A stretch of DNA of 64,000 bases from Ferruginibacter lapsinanis (GTDB taxonomy: Bacteria > Bacteroidota > Bacteroidia > Chitinophagales > Chitinophagaceae), in contig NZ_CP086063.1 in the NCBI RefSeq assembly GCF_020783315.1, positions 2,344,501 to 2,408,500 of the forward strand, given 5' to 3'. This document shows, in pieces, positions 1-8,917 of this stretch. Numbering within the stretch: the stretch's first letter is position 1; the number at the start of each line of letters is the position of its first letter. The position numbers and the translations under genes are program-made. The notes below the pieces were generated by a model, which saw only the letters and a list, made by a program, of their open reading frames with translations, ran no database searches and was not told where the DNA came from.

Positions 1-451
1 ATGAATCAGCATGTCCATGGTAATTGCCTTCAAATTTAATTATCTTATTCTTGCCTGTGTAACCTCTTGCTAATCTGATAGCACTCATGCAAGCCTCTGT
101 GCCGCTGCTCACCATTCTGATCATATCAACATTAGGAACCATACTGATGATCATCTCTGCCATTTCTATTTCTAAGGTAGTAGGGGCGCCATAGGAAGTG
201 GAGTATTCGGCGTATTCCTGTATAGCTTTAACCACAGGCTCGTATGCATGACCTAAGATCATTGGTCCCCATGAAGCAATGTAATCTATATATTGATTGT
301 CATCTACATCATATAAATAAGCTCCATAAGCTTTTTCTATAAAGAGAGGAGTACCTCCAACGCTTTTAAATGCTCTTACCGGTGAGTTAACTCCTCCGGG
401 AATGCTTTTCTGCGCTCTTTCGAATAATATTTTACTTCTTGTTGTGTCCAT
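1..451 (-). CDS. hemL: glutamate-1-semialdehyde 2,1-aminomutase, N-terminal part (cut by window edge)
   Basis: A leftward open frame starts at the ATG at 451-449 and runs off the window at base 1, giving about 150 residues. The frame shows [11 protein letters not shown] near the start, then [26 protein letters not shown] and EGNYHGHAD, which are landmarks of GSA aminomutase, a PLP enzyme turning glutamate-1-semialdehyde into 5-aminolevulinate. The PLP lysine would lie in the missing C-terminal half. It is the last visible gene of the hemACDEFBL series and starts 28 bp after the hemB stop. Family assignment is secure; completeness of the gene cannot be judged. Confidence 0.93.
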   Translation of the reverse strand, partial: MDTTRSKILFERAQKSIPGGVNSPVRAFKSVGGTPLFIEKAYGAYLYDVDDNQYIDYIASWGPMILGHAYEPVVKAIQEYAEYSTSYGAPTTLEIEMAEMIISMVPNVDMIRMVSSGTEACMSAIRLARGYTGKNKIIKFEGNYHGHADS

Positions 452-479
452 AAATGAAAAATGAAAAGTGAAAAAATGG

Positions 480-1454
480 TTACCCTAATAGTTTAACCGC
501 ATCCTTTGCAAAATAAGTTGCAATCAAATCTGCACCTGCTCTTTTGATTGAAGTAAGACTTTCTATAATTGCTTTTTCTTCATTTAGCCAGCCCATTTTA
601 GATGCAGCTTTTATCATAGCATATTCGCCACTGACATGGTATGCACTAACAGGAACGGTTACACTGTTTTTTACTTCACGGATAATATCCAGATAAGCCA
701 TGGCAGGTTTTACCATTACAATATCAGCTCCTTCTTCTACATCCATCAGTGTTTCTTTGATGGCTTCTATCCGGTTGGCATAATCCATCTGATAAGTTTT
801 TTTATCACCAAACCCCGGTGCAGAATCCAAGGCATCTCTGAAAGGGCCATAAAAACAGGAAGCATATTTAGCACTATAAGACATGATGCCGGTTTTGGTA
901 AAATTATTTTCTTCTAATACCTTACGAATAGCACCAATACGACCATCCATCATGTCGCTGGGTGCAACAAAATCGGCGCCTGCCTTCGCATGACTAAGGC
1001 TCATTTTCAGCAAAGCTTCTACTGTGGGGTCATTGACAATTTCGCCATTTTCTACGATCCCATCATGTCCGTAAGAAGAATAGGGGTCAAGTGCAACATC
1101 AGTCATTACCAGCATTTCAGGAACTGCATCTTTAATCGCTTTGATGCTGCGTTGCATCAATCCATCGGGGTTCCAGGATTCTTTGCCGGTATTGTCCTTT
1201 GTATCATCTGCTGCTTTTACAAATAGCAATACAGATCTGATGCCCATGCTCCATAATTCTTTTACCTCTTTAATTGTTTCATCCAGCGATCGACGGTAAT
1301 ATCCGGGCATGGAGGGTATTTCAAAAATAACATGCTGGCCTTCATCAATAAATAAAGGTGCAATAAAATCAGCAGGGGTTAATATTGTTTCAGCAACAAG
1401 ATTTCTTATCGATGCATTGGTTCTTAATATTCTGTTTCGTCTTTGTAAATACAT
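480..1454 (-). CDS. hemB: delta-aminolevulinic acid dehydratase (porphobilinogen synthase)
   Basis: 324 residues, normal length for HemB. It condenses two 5-aminolevulinate molecules into porphobilinogen in the cytoplasm. The two Schiff-base lysines are visible as K196 in SYSAKYAS and K249 in MVKPA. The metal-site stretch at about 118-132 reads [15 protein letters not shown], with Asp/Ala where zinc-type enzymes carry cysteines, so this looks like the magnesium-type, cysteine-free enzyme known from Pseudomonas and plants (inference from the motif). The gene lies between hemF (53 bp upstream) and hemL (28 bp downstream) on the same strand, probably in one operon starting at hemA. Confidence 0.96.
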   Translation of the reverse strand: MYLQRRNRILRTNASIRNLVAETILTPADFIAPLFIDEGQHVIFEIPSMPGYYRRSLDETIKEVKELWSMGIRSVLLFVKAADDTKDNTGKESWNPDGLMQRSIKAIKDAVPEMLVMTDVALDPYSSYGHDGIVENGEIVNDPTVEALLKMSLSHAKAGADFVAPSDMMDGRIGAIRKVLEENNFTKTGIMSYSAKYASCFYGPFRDALDSAPGFGDKKTYQMDYANRIEAIKETLMDVEEGADIVMVKPAMAYLDIIREVKNSVTVPVSAYHVSGEYAMIKAASKMGWLNEEKAIIESLTSIKRAGADLIATYFAKDAVKLLG

Positions 1455-1507
1455 AGTTGTAGATTGTTATGTTTTTGCAGCGCTTTAAATCTGAAGTTTA
1501 TCTGTAT

Positions 1508-2473
1508 CTAGCAAGTATTCACTTTTGATGCCCATTCGTCATCAGAAATATTGTTGACTGAATTTACCCATTCTTTAGGTATTAAACAAGCCTGCAATAA
1601 TTTATCTTCTTCACTTCCTTTTTCGGGTTGATAATTATATTCAAATCTTACCGTAGGAGGCAGGCTCATTAAAATACTCTCAATTCTTCCATTGGTTTTT
1701 AACCCAAAAATTGTGCCTCTATCGTGTACCAGGTTAAATTCTGTATATCTCCCTCTTCTTATTTCTTGCCAATGTTTATGCTTGTCAGTATATGGGGTGT
1801 TTTTTCTTTTTTCAATAATGGGGATATAAGATTCAATGAAGGCGTATCCACATGCTTTTGCAAAGCTTATCCAGAAATTCAGGTCTTTTGTCAGGGATAC
1901 TTTTTGATAGTCGTAAAAGATTCCGCCGATGCCTCTGCGTTCGTTATTGCGATGCGTATTTACAAAATAATTGTCGCATTGCTTTTTGAAGTCAGGATAA
2001 AAATCCGGGTCGAAAGTATCACATACATTTTTATACGTTAGATGAAAATGCCTGGCATCTTCATCTAATAAATAATATGGAGTAAGATCTGTACCACCAC
2101 CAAACCATCTGTCTACAACATTATTTTCTTTATCGTAGAGTTCAAACATCCGGTAATTGCAATGTACGGTAGGCACAAAAGGGTTAGAGGGATGAATTAC
2201 TAAACTAAGTCCGCAGGCAAACCATTTATCTCCATTTATTTTCAGTTGTGTACGCATCAGGTCTGTCACATCACCAAATACGACTGATGTATTCACACCT
2301 CCTTTTTCAATTACATTTCCATTGCTGATCACTCTTGTTTTGCCGCCACCGCCTTCAGGTCTTTCCCAGGCATCTTCAATAAATGTTGCTTTGCCATCAC
2401 TTTTTTCCAGTGCTGCACAAATATCATTTTGTAATTGATGAATAAACGAGATCCATTGGTCTTTAAAATCCAT
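1508..2473 (-). CDS. hemF: oxygen-dependent coproporphyrinogen III oxidase
   Basis: 321 residues from the ATG at 2473; a TTG six bases upstream is less likely. It oxidatively decarboxylates coproporphyrinogen III to protoporphyrinogen IX using O2. Diagnostic stretches are AWERPEGGGGKTR near the N-terminus, VHCNYRMFE, WFGGGTDLTPYY around residue 125, and the C-terminal RGRYTEFNLVHDRGTIFGL with SLPP after it. Presence of HemF rather than the radical-SAM HemN fits an aerobe. The gene is 21 bp downstream of hemE and reads into hemB. Confidence 0.96.
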   Translation of the reverse strand: MDFKDQWISFIHQLQNDICAALEKSDGKATFIEDAWERPEGGGGKTRVISNGNVIEKGGVNTSVVFGDVTDLMRTQLKINGDKWFACGLSLVIHPSNPFVPTVHCNYRMFELYDKENNVVDRWFGGGTDLTPYYLLDEDARHFHLTYKNVCDTFDPDFYPDFKKQCDNYFVNTHRNNERRGIGGIFYDYQKVSLTKDLNFWISFAKACGYAFIESYIPIIEKRKNTPYTDKHKHWQEIRRGRYTEFNLVHDRGTIFGLKTNGRIESILMSLPPTVRFEYNYQPEKGSEEDKLLQACLIPKEWVNSVNNISDDEWASKVNTC

Positions 2474-2494
2474 AATCAAATCATTTACATTTTA

Positions 2495-3529
2495 TTATGT
2501 GTGCCTGAATTCTTTCACTGCATCTACAAAAGCTTTTGCATGATCAACAGGTACGTTAGGCAAAATGCCGTGACCTAAATTAGCAATATGTCTTCCGGGG
2601 CCAAAAGCAGTCAGCATTTCGTTTACTTCACTTTTTATTTGAGGAATGGGTGCTAACAATTTAGCCGGGTCAAAATTACCTTGCAGAGTTACATTATTGC
2701 CCGCAAATTGTCTTGCCAGTTTTGGTGTGATGCACCAATCTATTCCGAGTCCATGAGCGCCGGTAGCCGCCATTGCATCCAAACTGTGCCAGGCTCCTTT
2801 AGCAAATACAATGGTAGGTACAATATCTTTTGTAGCGGCTACAATTTGTCTGATATATTTCAAAGAAAATTCCTCAAAATCCTTAGGGCTTAATAAACCA
2901 CCCCAGCTATCAAAGATTTGTACCACATCAGCGCCTGCTTTTGCTTGTGCTTTAAGGTATTCAATTGTAGTATCTGTGATCATTTGTAATAACTGATGAG
3001 CCAATGCAGGTTCTGTGTAACAAAATATTTTTGCTGCATCAAAAGTTTTAGAGCCTTTTCCCTGAACCATGTAACAAAGTAATGTCCATGGGGCGCCGGC
3101 AAAACCGATCAAAGGCACGCGGTTATTTAAACCTTGTTTAATTAATTTGATCGCATCAAATACATACCCTAAAGTTTCGTCTACATTCGGTACTCTTACT
3201 CTGTTAAGGTCATTGGTGTTTTTGATCGGATCGGGTAGGATAGGGCCCACACTTTCTACCAGCTGTACTTCCAATCCCATTGCCTGAGGAACAACTAAAA
3301 TATCTGAAAATAAAATAGCAGCATCCACGCCAATAATATCCACGGGTTGCAGTGTTATTTCACATGCCAGTTCCGGAGTTTGGCAACGTTCAAAGAAGCC
3401 ATATTTTCTTCTTAGTACCATATACTCAGGCAAGTATCTGCCTGCTTGCCTCATCATCCATACAGGGGTACGTTCTGTTGGTTCTCCTTTAAGGGCTCTT
3501 ATTATCAGATCATTTTTTAACTGGCTCAT
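2495..3529 (-). CDS. hemE: uroporphyrinogen decarboxylase
   Basis: 344 residues, standard length. It removes four carboxyl groups from uroporphyrinogen III to give coproporphyrinogen III. Both family signatures are present: [17 protein letters not shown] near residue 25 and [16 protein letters not shown] near 145; FQIF-type and HGLGIDW stretches follow. The start ATG at 3529 overlaps the hemD stop by four bases (ATGA), indicating translational coupling with hemD. Confidence 0.97.
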   Translation of the reverse strand: MSQLKNDLIIRALKGEPTERTPVWMMRQAGRYLPEYMVLRRKYGFFERCQTPELACEITLQPVDIIGVDAAILFSDILVVPQAMGLEVQLVESVGPILPDPIKNTNDLNRVRVPNVDETLGYVFDAIKLIKQGLNNRVPLIGFAGAPWTLLCYMVQGKGSKTFDAAKIFCYTEPALAHQLLQMITDTTIEYLKAQAKAGADVVQIFDSWGGLLSPKDFEEFSLKYIRQIVAATKDIVPTIVFAKGAWHSLDAMAATGAHGLGIDWCITPKLARQFAGNNVTLQGNFDPAKLLAPIPQIKSEVNEMLTAFGPGRHIANLGHGILPNVPVDHAKAFVDAVKEFRHT

Positions 3530-4242
3530 ATTGTTCTTGTATTAAAATATTCTATTACCGTTTGTACTAAATTTTCTTTTCCGGGTTTATTGCTGATGAT
3601 AACAGTATTATCACAATATTGTTTGATCTTATTGGCTGTGGTTTGTCCTACGGTAAATGCAACCACATCCGGTTGTAAAGTATTGTTCTCAAAAAAACTT
3701 TCAACCGAACTCGGACTAAAGAATGCAATAGCATTATAGTTCTTATTCTCCAGTAAATGCGGTGTTTTAACCGTATGGTACACTTCGACTTCTGTTAATG
3801 GGATTCCTGCACTTGCTAATGTTTCCGGTAAATCCGGCAAACGTTTATTGCCACAAAAAAAAACTACCTCACCGGCAGGCTTATTCGCAATTGCAGCTTC
3901 GGCTAATTGCTTTGCATTAGAACCGGTTCCGGCGAGAGCGGTTTCTCCAAAAAAATTAATTACTGCCGGCTTACTTACGCCACTCATACAATACACCTGC
4001 CAATTGGGTTTTGTAGCAAGATGATTGGTAACAGAGGTGATAGCATTCAGGCTGGTAAAAATAGCGGTAATATGTTTGTCCTCCAGCGCTTTTATTTGTT
4101 CGATAGCTTTTTCATCCCGGGTAAGTGTAACATTAATAAATGGAGTATCGGTGATCATAACACCATTATCAGCAGCATTTCTGATCACTTCTTCAGGGAT
4201 AACAGAAGTGCTGATCAATGATATGTTTTTAGTATCAGACAT
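3526..4242 (-). CDS. hemD: uroporphyrinogen-III synthase
   Basis: 238 residues from the ATG at 4242 (MSDTKNISL); an in-frame ATG at 4254 is an alternative and still longer extensions run into hemC coding sequence. HemD closes hydroxymethylbilane with inversion of ring D to give uroporphyrinogen III. The sequence is poorly conserved in this family; support comes from FTSLNAI near residue 65, [13 protein letters not shown] near 170 and [11 protein letters not shown] near 195, typical of the two-domain HemD fold, and from position between hemC and hemE with short overlaps on both sides (about 8 bp with hemC, 4 bp with hemE). Confidence 0.92.
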   Translation of the reverse strand: MSDTKNISLISTSVIPEEVIRNAADNGVMITDTPFINVTLTRDEKAIEQIKALEDKHITAIFTSLNAITSVTNHLATKPNWQVYCMSGVSKPAVINFFGETALAGTGSNAKQLAEAAIANKPAGEVVFFCGNKRLPDLPETLASAGIPLTEVEVYHTVKTPHLLENKNYNAIAFFSPSSVESFFENNTLQPDVVAFTVGQTTANKIKQYCDNTVIISNKPGKENLVQTVIEYFNTRTI

Positions 4243-5164
4243 TTTTAATTGCATTAACGATTGCCTGGCCACCATTCTGTAATACTTCAGTAGCAGCTGT
4301 TGTACCTGCATTATCTGCTTCGGTCAATGCAAAGGTTTTGTTTACTTCAACTTTATATTTTCCATCTACACTACAAATATTTCCACTAAAAATTATCTGA
4401 TCATTTTCTATTATAGCCAAAGCGCTGATAGGAGTTGAACAGCCTCCTAATAAGGTACGTAAGAAATCCCTTTCAATTTTAGTACAGATGGCAGTGTGGC
4501 TATCATTAAGATCGTGGCAAGCATCAAAACATAATTTGTCATCTTTCCTGCATACTACCATAATAGCACCCTGAGCCGGTGCAGGCAACATCCATTCAAG
4601 ATTGATGGAGTTTTTCGGACGCAGGTTAATTCTTTCTAATCCGGCTGCAGCAAATATTGCTCCATTCCAATTGCTGTCGTTTGTTTTCTGCAATCGGGTA
4701 TTAACATTACCTCTTAGATTTTCTATTGTATGATGAGGATACCTGTTCAGCCATTGTGCTTTTCGGCGTATGCTGCTTGTTGCAATAGTAAAGGGAATAC
4801 TTGCATCTTCCATTTCTGCATTTAGTTTCAGCCATCCGTCTTTATAAACAAGGATATCTTTATAGGAAGCTCTTGGTAGCACAGCAGATTGAATAATACC
4901 TTCGGGTAATTGGGTTGGTACATCTTTCATTGAATGTACTGCAATATCAATTCTGTTATTCAATAAAGCAGCATCCAAACTTCTGGTAAAAACGCCTTGT
5001 ACACCCATTTCGTATAACGGAGTTATAAGGTCAATATCACCTTCACTTTTGATATAGATCAGTTCAGATGCAATATTTTTTTCCTTGAGTAGGTTCTTTA
5101 TCAGGTTGGCTTGCCAAACAGCAAGCTGGCTTTCTCTTGTGCCTATGCGTATTACTTTGTTCAT
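4235..5164 (-). CDS. hemC: hydroxymethylbilane synthase (porphobilinogen deaminase)
   Basis: 309 residues. It polymerises four porphobilinogens into hydroxymethylbilane. IRIGTRESQLAVWQA opens the protein, HSMKDVPT lies near residue 77, SSIRRKAQ near 130 and RGNVNTRL near 151. The dipyrromethane cofactor cysteine is C242 in LLGGCSTPI. It sits two bases downstream of hemA and overlaps hemD, so the three genes are probably co-transcribed. Confidence 0.97.
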   Translation of the reverse strand: MNKVIRIGTRESQLAVWQANLIKNLLKEKNIASELIYIKSEGDIDLITPLYEMGVQGVFTRSLDAALLNNRIDIAVHSMKDVPTQLPEGIIQSAVLPRASYKDILVYKDGWLKLNAEMEDASIPFTIATSSIRRKAQWLNRYPHHTIENLRGNVNTRLQKTNDSNWNGAIFAAAGLERINLRPKNSINLEWMLPAPAQGAIMVVCRKDDKLCFDACHDLNDSHTAICTKIERDFLRTLLGGCSTPISALAIIENDQIIFSGNICSVDGKYKVEVNKTFALTEADNAGTTAATEVLQNGGQAIVNAIKNV

Positions 5165-5166
5165 AT

Positions 5167-6417
5167 TTAGTTGCTGGCAGTTGGCGCAATAAAATCATTT
5201 ATTGCTTCAATATAATGACAACCATAAGTAGCATGATTACGCATTTTTACAGCCATACCATCAATTACTTTTTGAATTTTTTGTTCCGGAGCAGTGGAAA
5301 TATCGCAACTGTTATTTTGTTGAGCTTTTGCAGCTATGTATAAACCGCAATTGTGCATTTGTTGCAACTTATTTTTTACCGCCTTTAATACCGGTACATT
5401 CTTTCTCATTTGATGCCAGTCGATAAAATCATGTATATGTGTAGCGATTATGGTTTTAGCTTTTGGTACAGCTGCTTTTCTTTTTTGTAATGTGTCGTCT
5501 TTGATTTTAGATAGCTCATCGACATTTAATAATGTGATGCCGGGTAATTCACTGGCTCCTTCTTCCACGTTATAAGGGATAGACAGGTCTATGATAAGTT
5601 TCTCTGTATTGCCTGTTAAATGTTTTTTCAGTACGATGGGTTTTGCCGCATTTGTTGCCACCACTATAATATCTGCCTGTGTTATTTGATTAGCCAGGTC
5701 TTTTGCCGGTGCATATTGTAATCCTAGTTCTGTAGCTAATATCCTGGCTTTTTCCTCCGTACGGTTTATTAAGGTGATGTTGGTTGTGTTCAGATAATCC
5801 ACCAGGTTTTTACAGGTATTACCACCAATCTTACCAACACCCAATAATAATATTTTTTTATTGCGGATATCTGTTATTTTTTCTTTAATAAACTGTATAG
5901 CAGCAAAAGAAACAGATACAGTGCCGTCGCTTAATGAAGTAGTGTTTTTTATTTCTTTAGATGATTGCAAAGCTGCGTTGATAATTCTCTCCAGATAAGT
6001 ATCAATGAAGTTGTGCGCTTTAGAAAATTTTACGGCTTGTTTCAGTTGTCCCACAATTTCATAATCGCCTAATATCTGCGAATCCAAACCAGCGGATACA
6101 TTAAATAGATGCTCTAATGCCGGTCTCCCTTTTTTTACATATGCCTTCTCATTGAATTGTTCGATTGAGCCTTCTGTTTGTGTACAAAGTAAATTAGATA
6201 ACTGGGTAGCATTTTCTGCAAAGCCATATATTTCAGTTCGGTTGCAGGTAGACAATACAAAAAATTCTTTGATATTAAATGATTGAGCTGTATGTAACAA
6301 TTGCAGGTATTGGTCTTCATTTATAGCAAACTTACCTCTTAGAGAGGCGTCGGTTTTTCTATAGTTTATTCCAACAATGAAAAAATTATTAATATCTGTT
6401 AACTTTTGACGATGCAT
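5167..6417 (-). CDS. hemA: glutamyl-tRNA reductase
   Basis: 416 residues from the ATG at 6417; the frame can be extended six codons to a TTG at 6435, but a possible -7 box (ACCCTTTG, 6440-6433) covers that codon, so the ATG is preferred. HemA reduces Glu-tRNA(Glu) to glutamate-1-semialdehyde, the first committed step of C5 heme synthesis. The catalytic cysteine is C58 in LSTCNRTEIYG. A Rossmann motif ILLLGVGKIGGNT lies near residue 185, and the C-terminal dimerisation region is present. It is the first gene of the leftward heme operon and diverges from hemH. Confidence 0.96.
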   Translation of the reverse strand: MHRQKLTDINNFFIVGINYRKTDASLRGKFAINEDQYLQLLHTAQSFNIKEFFVLSTCNRTEIYGFAENATQLSNLLCTQTEGSIEQFNEKAYVKKGRPALEHLFNVSAGLDSQILGDYEIVGQLKQAVKFSKAHNFIDTYLERIINAALQSSKEIKNTTSLSDGTVSVSFAAIQFIKEKITDIRNKKILLLGVGKIGGNTCKNLVDYLNTTNITLINRTEEKARILATELGLQYAPAKDLANQITQADIIVVATNAAKPIVLKKHLTGNTEKLIIDLSIPYNVEEGASELPGITLLNVDELSKIKDDTLQKRKAAVPKAKTIIATHIHDFIDWHQMRKNVPVLKAVKNKLQQMHNCGLYIAAKAQQNNSCDISTAPEQKIQKVIDGMAVKMRNHATYGCHYIEAINDFIAPTASN

Positions 6418-6537
6418 TATGGATTTCGTCCCCAAAGGGTTTATGCAAAATTACTTCCAACTGTTTAGGTATACTAATTTTTACTGTCATTGAATTGTCA
6501 TTTTAGTAATAATGTATGTCGGTGTTGAAGTGCTCAT

Positions 6538-6545
6538 TAACTTTG
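6538..6545 (+). promoter_or_regulatory. predicted -7 promoter element of hemH
   Basis: TAACTTTG matches the Bacteroidota -7 consensus TAnnTTTG. It lies 14 bp before the first ATG of hemH and 23 bp before the preferred start. No convincing -33 box is seen. Prediction from motif only. Confidence 0.5.
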
Positions 6546-6567
6546 CCGCCTATTCACAATGATAAAT

Positions 6568-7587
6568 ATGGCTACTGTAAAGAAAGGAATAATATTGATG
6601 AACCTGGGATCACCAGATTCTACCAGTGTAAAAGATGTACGTAAGTATTTAAATGAATTTTTGATGGATGGAAGAGTGATTGATATTCCTTATCTATCAA
6701 GATTATTATTGGTTAGAGGAATCATTGTTCCTTTCAGAGCGCCAAAATCTGCCGAAGCCTATAAAACTATATGGACAAAAGAGGGATCTCCATTGGTTGT
6801 GATCACCAAACAATTGCAATCGGCATTGCAGGCGCAGATATCTGAGCCTGTTGAAATAGCAATGCGTTATGGTGGCCCTACGCCTGAAGAAGCATTTAAT
6901 AATTTGCTTAAACGGGAGCCGGGAATAGAAGAAGTGGTTGCAGTACCACTTTATCCGCATTATGCAATGAGTAGTTATGAAACAGCTGTAGAGCATACAA
7001 AGGAGGCATACAATAAAAATAAGTACTCATTTAAATTAAGTTTTGTTCCACCTTTTTATAATAATGCCGATTATATCAATGCATTGGCAGAAAATATGAG
7101 CAGGTATTTAGATATTGAGTATGATCATATTTTATTTAGCTATCATGGAGTTCCGGGAAGACATATCAAGAAAAGCGATACTACCGGCTGCCACTGTTTA
7201 CAAGTGGAGAACTGTTGTCAAACGCCGTCGCCTGCTCATGCAACATGCTACAGGCATCAATGTTTTACTACTACCAGTTTAGTTACTAAACAACTAAATA
7301 TTCCGGAAAATAAATATAGTATTTCTTTTCAGTCAAGATTAGGCAAAGGATGGTTGGAGCCTTTTACAGATATCCGATTGGCTGAGATGCCGAAAGAGGG
7401 GATAAAAAAATTATTGATTCTTTGTCCGGCTTTTGTAAGTGATTGCCTGGAAACTTTGGAAGAGATTGAAGAGCGTGGAAAAGAAATTTTTATCAATGCA
7501 GGAGGGGAGTCTTATAAAATGATTCCATGCCTGAATACCAATCCGATGTGGGTAGATACCTTAAAAAAAATGGTAACTGAAAGCTAG
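6568..7587 (+). CDS. hemH: ferrochelatase (protoporphyrin/coproporphyrin ferrochelatase)
   Basis: 339 residues from ATG 6568 (MATVKKGIILMNLG matches family N-termini; an ATG at 6559 is also possible). It inserts Fe2+ into the porphyrin. The metal-binding histidine is H193 in SYHGVPGRH. Just after it lies a cysteine-rich stretch with C208, C210, C216, C217, C227 and C232 (CHC, CC, CYRHQC), suggestive of an iron-sulfur or metal site of the sort described for some bacterial ferrochelatases (inference). The gene diverges from hemA and is followed by hemJ. Confidence 0.95.
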   Translation: MATVKKGIILMNLGSPDSTSVKDVRKYLNEFLMDGRVIDIPYLSRLLLVRGIIVPFRAPKSAEAYKTIWTKEGSPLVVITKQLQSALQAQISEPVEIAMRYGGPTPEEAFNNLLKREPGIEEVVAVPLYPHYAMSSYETAVEHTKEAYNKNKYSFKLSFVPPFYNNADYINALAENMSRYLDIEYDHILFSYHGVPGRHIKKSDTTGCHCLQVENCCQTPSPAHATCYRHQCFTTTSLVTKQLNIPENKYSISFQSRLGKGWLEPFTDIRLAEMPKEGIKKLLILCPAFVSDCLETLEEIEERGKEIFINAGGESYKMIPCLNTNPMWVDTLKKMVTES

Positions 7588-7632
7588 TAGTAATGCTATT
7601 TATAATAATTGATCATTCTAATACATTGTAAA

Positions 7633-8157
7633 GTGACTTACTTCTATATCAAAGCATTGCATATTATTTTTATTATAACCTGGTTTAGCGGCATGTTTTA
7701 CATACCGAGATTATTTATTTATAATACAGAGGCAAATGAAAAGACGGGGGTAGAGAAGGAAGTGTTGCAGAAACAATTTTCAATTATGATGAAGCGTCTT
7801 TGGTTAGGCATCACCTGGCCTTCAGCAATACTTACACTTATTTTTGGTACCTGGATGGGTTTTTTGTATGGAGGAATACCCCAATGGTTGATGATTAAAC
7901 TGTGCTTTGTAGTTGCTTTGTATGCATATCATTTCAGTCTTCAAAAGATATATAGCCTTCAAATGAAAGGGATATTTAAATATACTTCTCAACAGTTAAG
8001 AGTATGGAATGAAGTGGCCACTATCTTTTTAATAGCTATTGTAATGCTGGCGGTGGTCAAACAGGGGATGAGTTTGGTTTGGGGATTAGCCGGGTTGGTA
8101 TTATTTATTGTAATACTAATGAGCGCTATCAAGATATACAAACAATTACGAAAATAA
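7633..8157 (+). CDS. hemJ: HemJ-type protoporphyrinogen IX oxidase (UPF0093/CopD-like membrane protein)
   Basis: About 174 residues if started at the GTG at 7633 (VTYFYIKALHIIF); a TTG at 7609 lies upstream in frame. No ATG is available near the conserved N-terminus. The protein has four to five hydrophobic segments. The conserved His in YIKALHIIFIITWFSGMFYIPRLF and LWLGITWPSAI are typical of HemJ, which oxidises protoporphyrinogen IX at the membrane. It lies 45 bp after hemH and supplies the step otherwise missing between HemF and HemH, so function is well supported by context. Ends convergently one base from the next gene. Confidence 0.88.
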   Translation: MTYFYIKALHIIFIITWFSGMFYIPRLFIYNTEANEKTGVEKEVLQKQFSIMMKRLWLGITWPSAILTLIFGTWMGFLYGGIPQWLMIKLCFVVALYAYHFSLQKIYSLQMKGIFKYTSQQLRVWNEVATIFLIAIVMLAVVKQGMSLVWGLAGLVLFIVILMSAIKIYKQLRK

Positions 8158-8158
8158 A

Positions 8159-8911
8159 TTAGTACTTAAATCTTTCTAAAAATTCATCTTTTTTTCTGGC
8201 GCTTACTTCTACAGTTGTCCCATCTTCTAATTCAATATAACCGCCACGTCCCTTGTAATATTTCTTTATGTAATTCAGATTTACAATATGAGAGTGGTGC
8301 ACTCTAAAAAAAATATCTGTTGGTAATATCTCTCCAAATTCTTTAAGCGACTTGGTGATCAACTCTTTACATTTACCTTTTATATACACATTGGTATAAC
8401 TACCTTCAGCCTCAAAGTGCATAATGTTTTCTGTTTCTTCAAATATTAATCCGTTTGCAAAAGGCAGTCCGATCTTTTTTAGTGCTGGTGATTCAGTCTT
8501 GAAATTATCCATCAATGATTCAATACGCAAATTGATCTGCTTTTCTTCCAGTCTTCGTTTAACCTTTGCTACGGCAACTATTAGCTCATCAATGTTTACA
8601 GGTTTTAATAAGTAATCAATTGCTGAGTATTTAAAAGCCTGTATAGCATAATTATTAAATGCTGTGATAAAGATCACTTCAAAAGTTACCGGCGTAAGTT
8701 TGGCTAAGAGATCAAAGGCGTTGCCCATGGGCATTTCAATATCTAAAAAAACTAAATGAGGCTCTGTTTTTTTTATTAATGTCTCCCCTTTATGAATGTT
8801 TTCAGCGCTTCCTAGAATATCTATGTCTGGACAATAACTATGTAACATTTCTGTCAAGGTAATAATGTTACCTGGCTCATCGTCAATGACCACTGCTTTG
8901 ATTTTATTCAT
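8159..8911 (-). CDS. LytTR-family response regulator
   Basis: 250 residues. An N-terminal receiver domain (about 1-120) carries the acidic pair ID-DE near residues 9-12, the phosphoacceptor D57 in LVFLDIEMP and the lysine in YLLKPVN near 105. The C-terminal LytTR DNA-binding domain (about 145-248) shows VYIKGKCKELITKSLKEF and FFRVHHSHIVNLNYIKKY. It lies 6 bp downstream of a LytS-type sensor kinase gene in the same direction and is its evident partner. Target genes are not shown by the sequence. Confidence 0.94.
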   Translation of the reverse strand: MNKIKAVVIDDEPGNIITLTEMLHSYCPDIDILGSAENIHKGETLIKKTEPHLVFLDIEMPMGNAFDLLAKLTPVTFEVIFITAFNNYAIQAFKYSAIDYLLKPVNIDELIVAVAKVKRRLEEKQINLRIESLMDNFKTESPALKKIGLPFANGLIFEETENIMHFEAEGSYTNVYIKGKCKELITKSLKEFGEILPTDIFFRVHHSHIVNLNYIKKYYKGRGGYIELEDGTTVEVSARKKDEFLERFKY

Positions 8912-8917
8912 TAGTTT

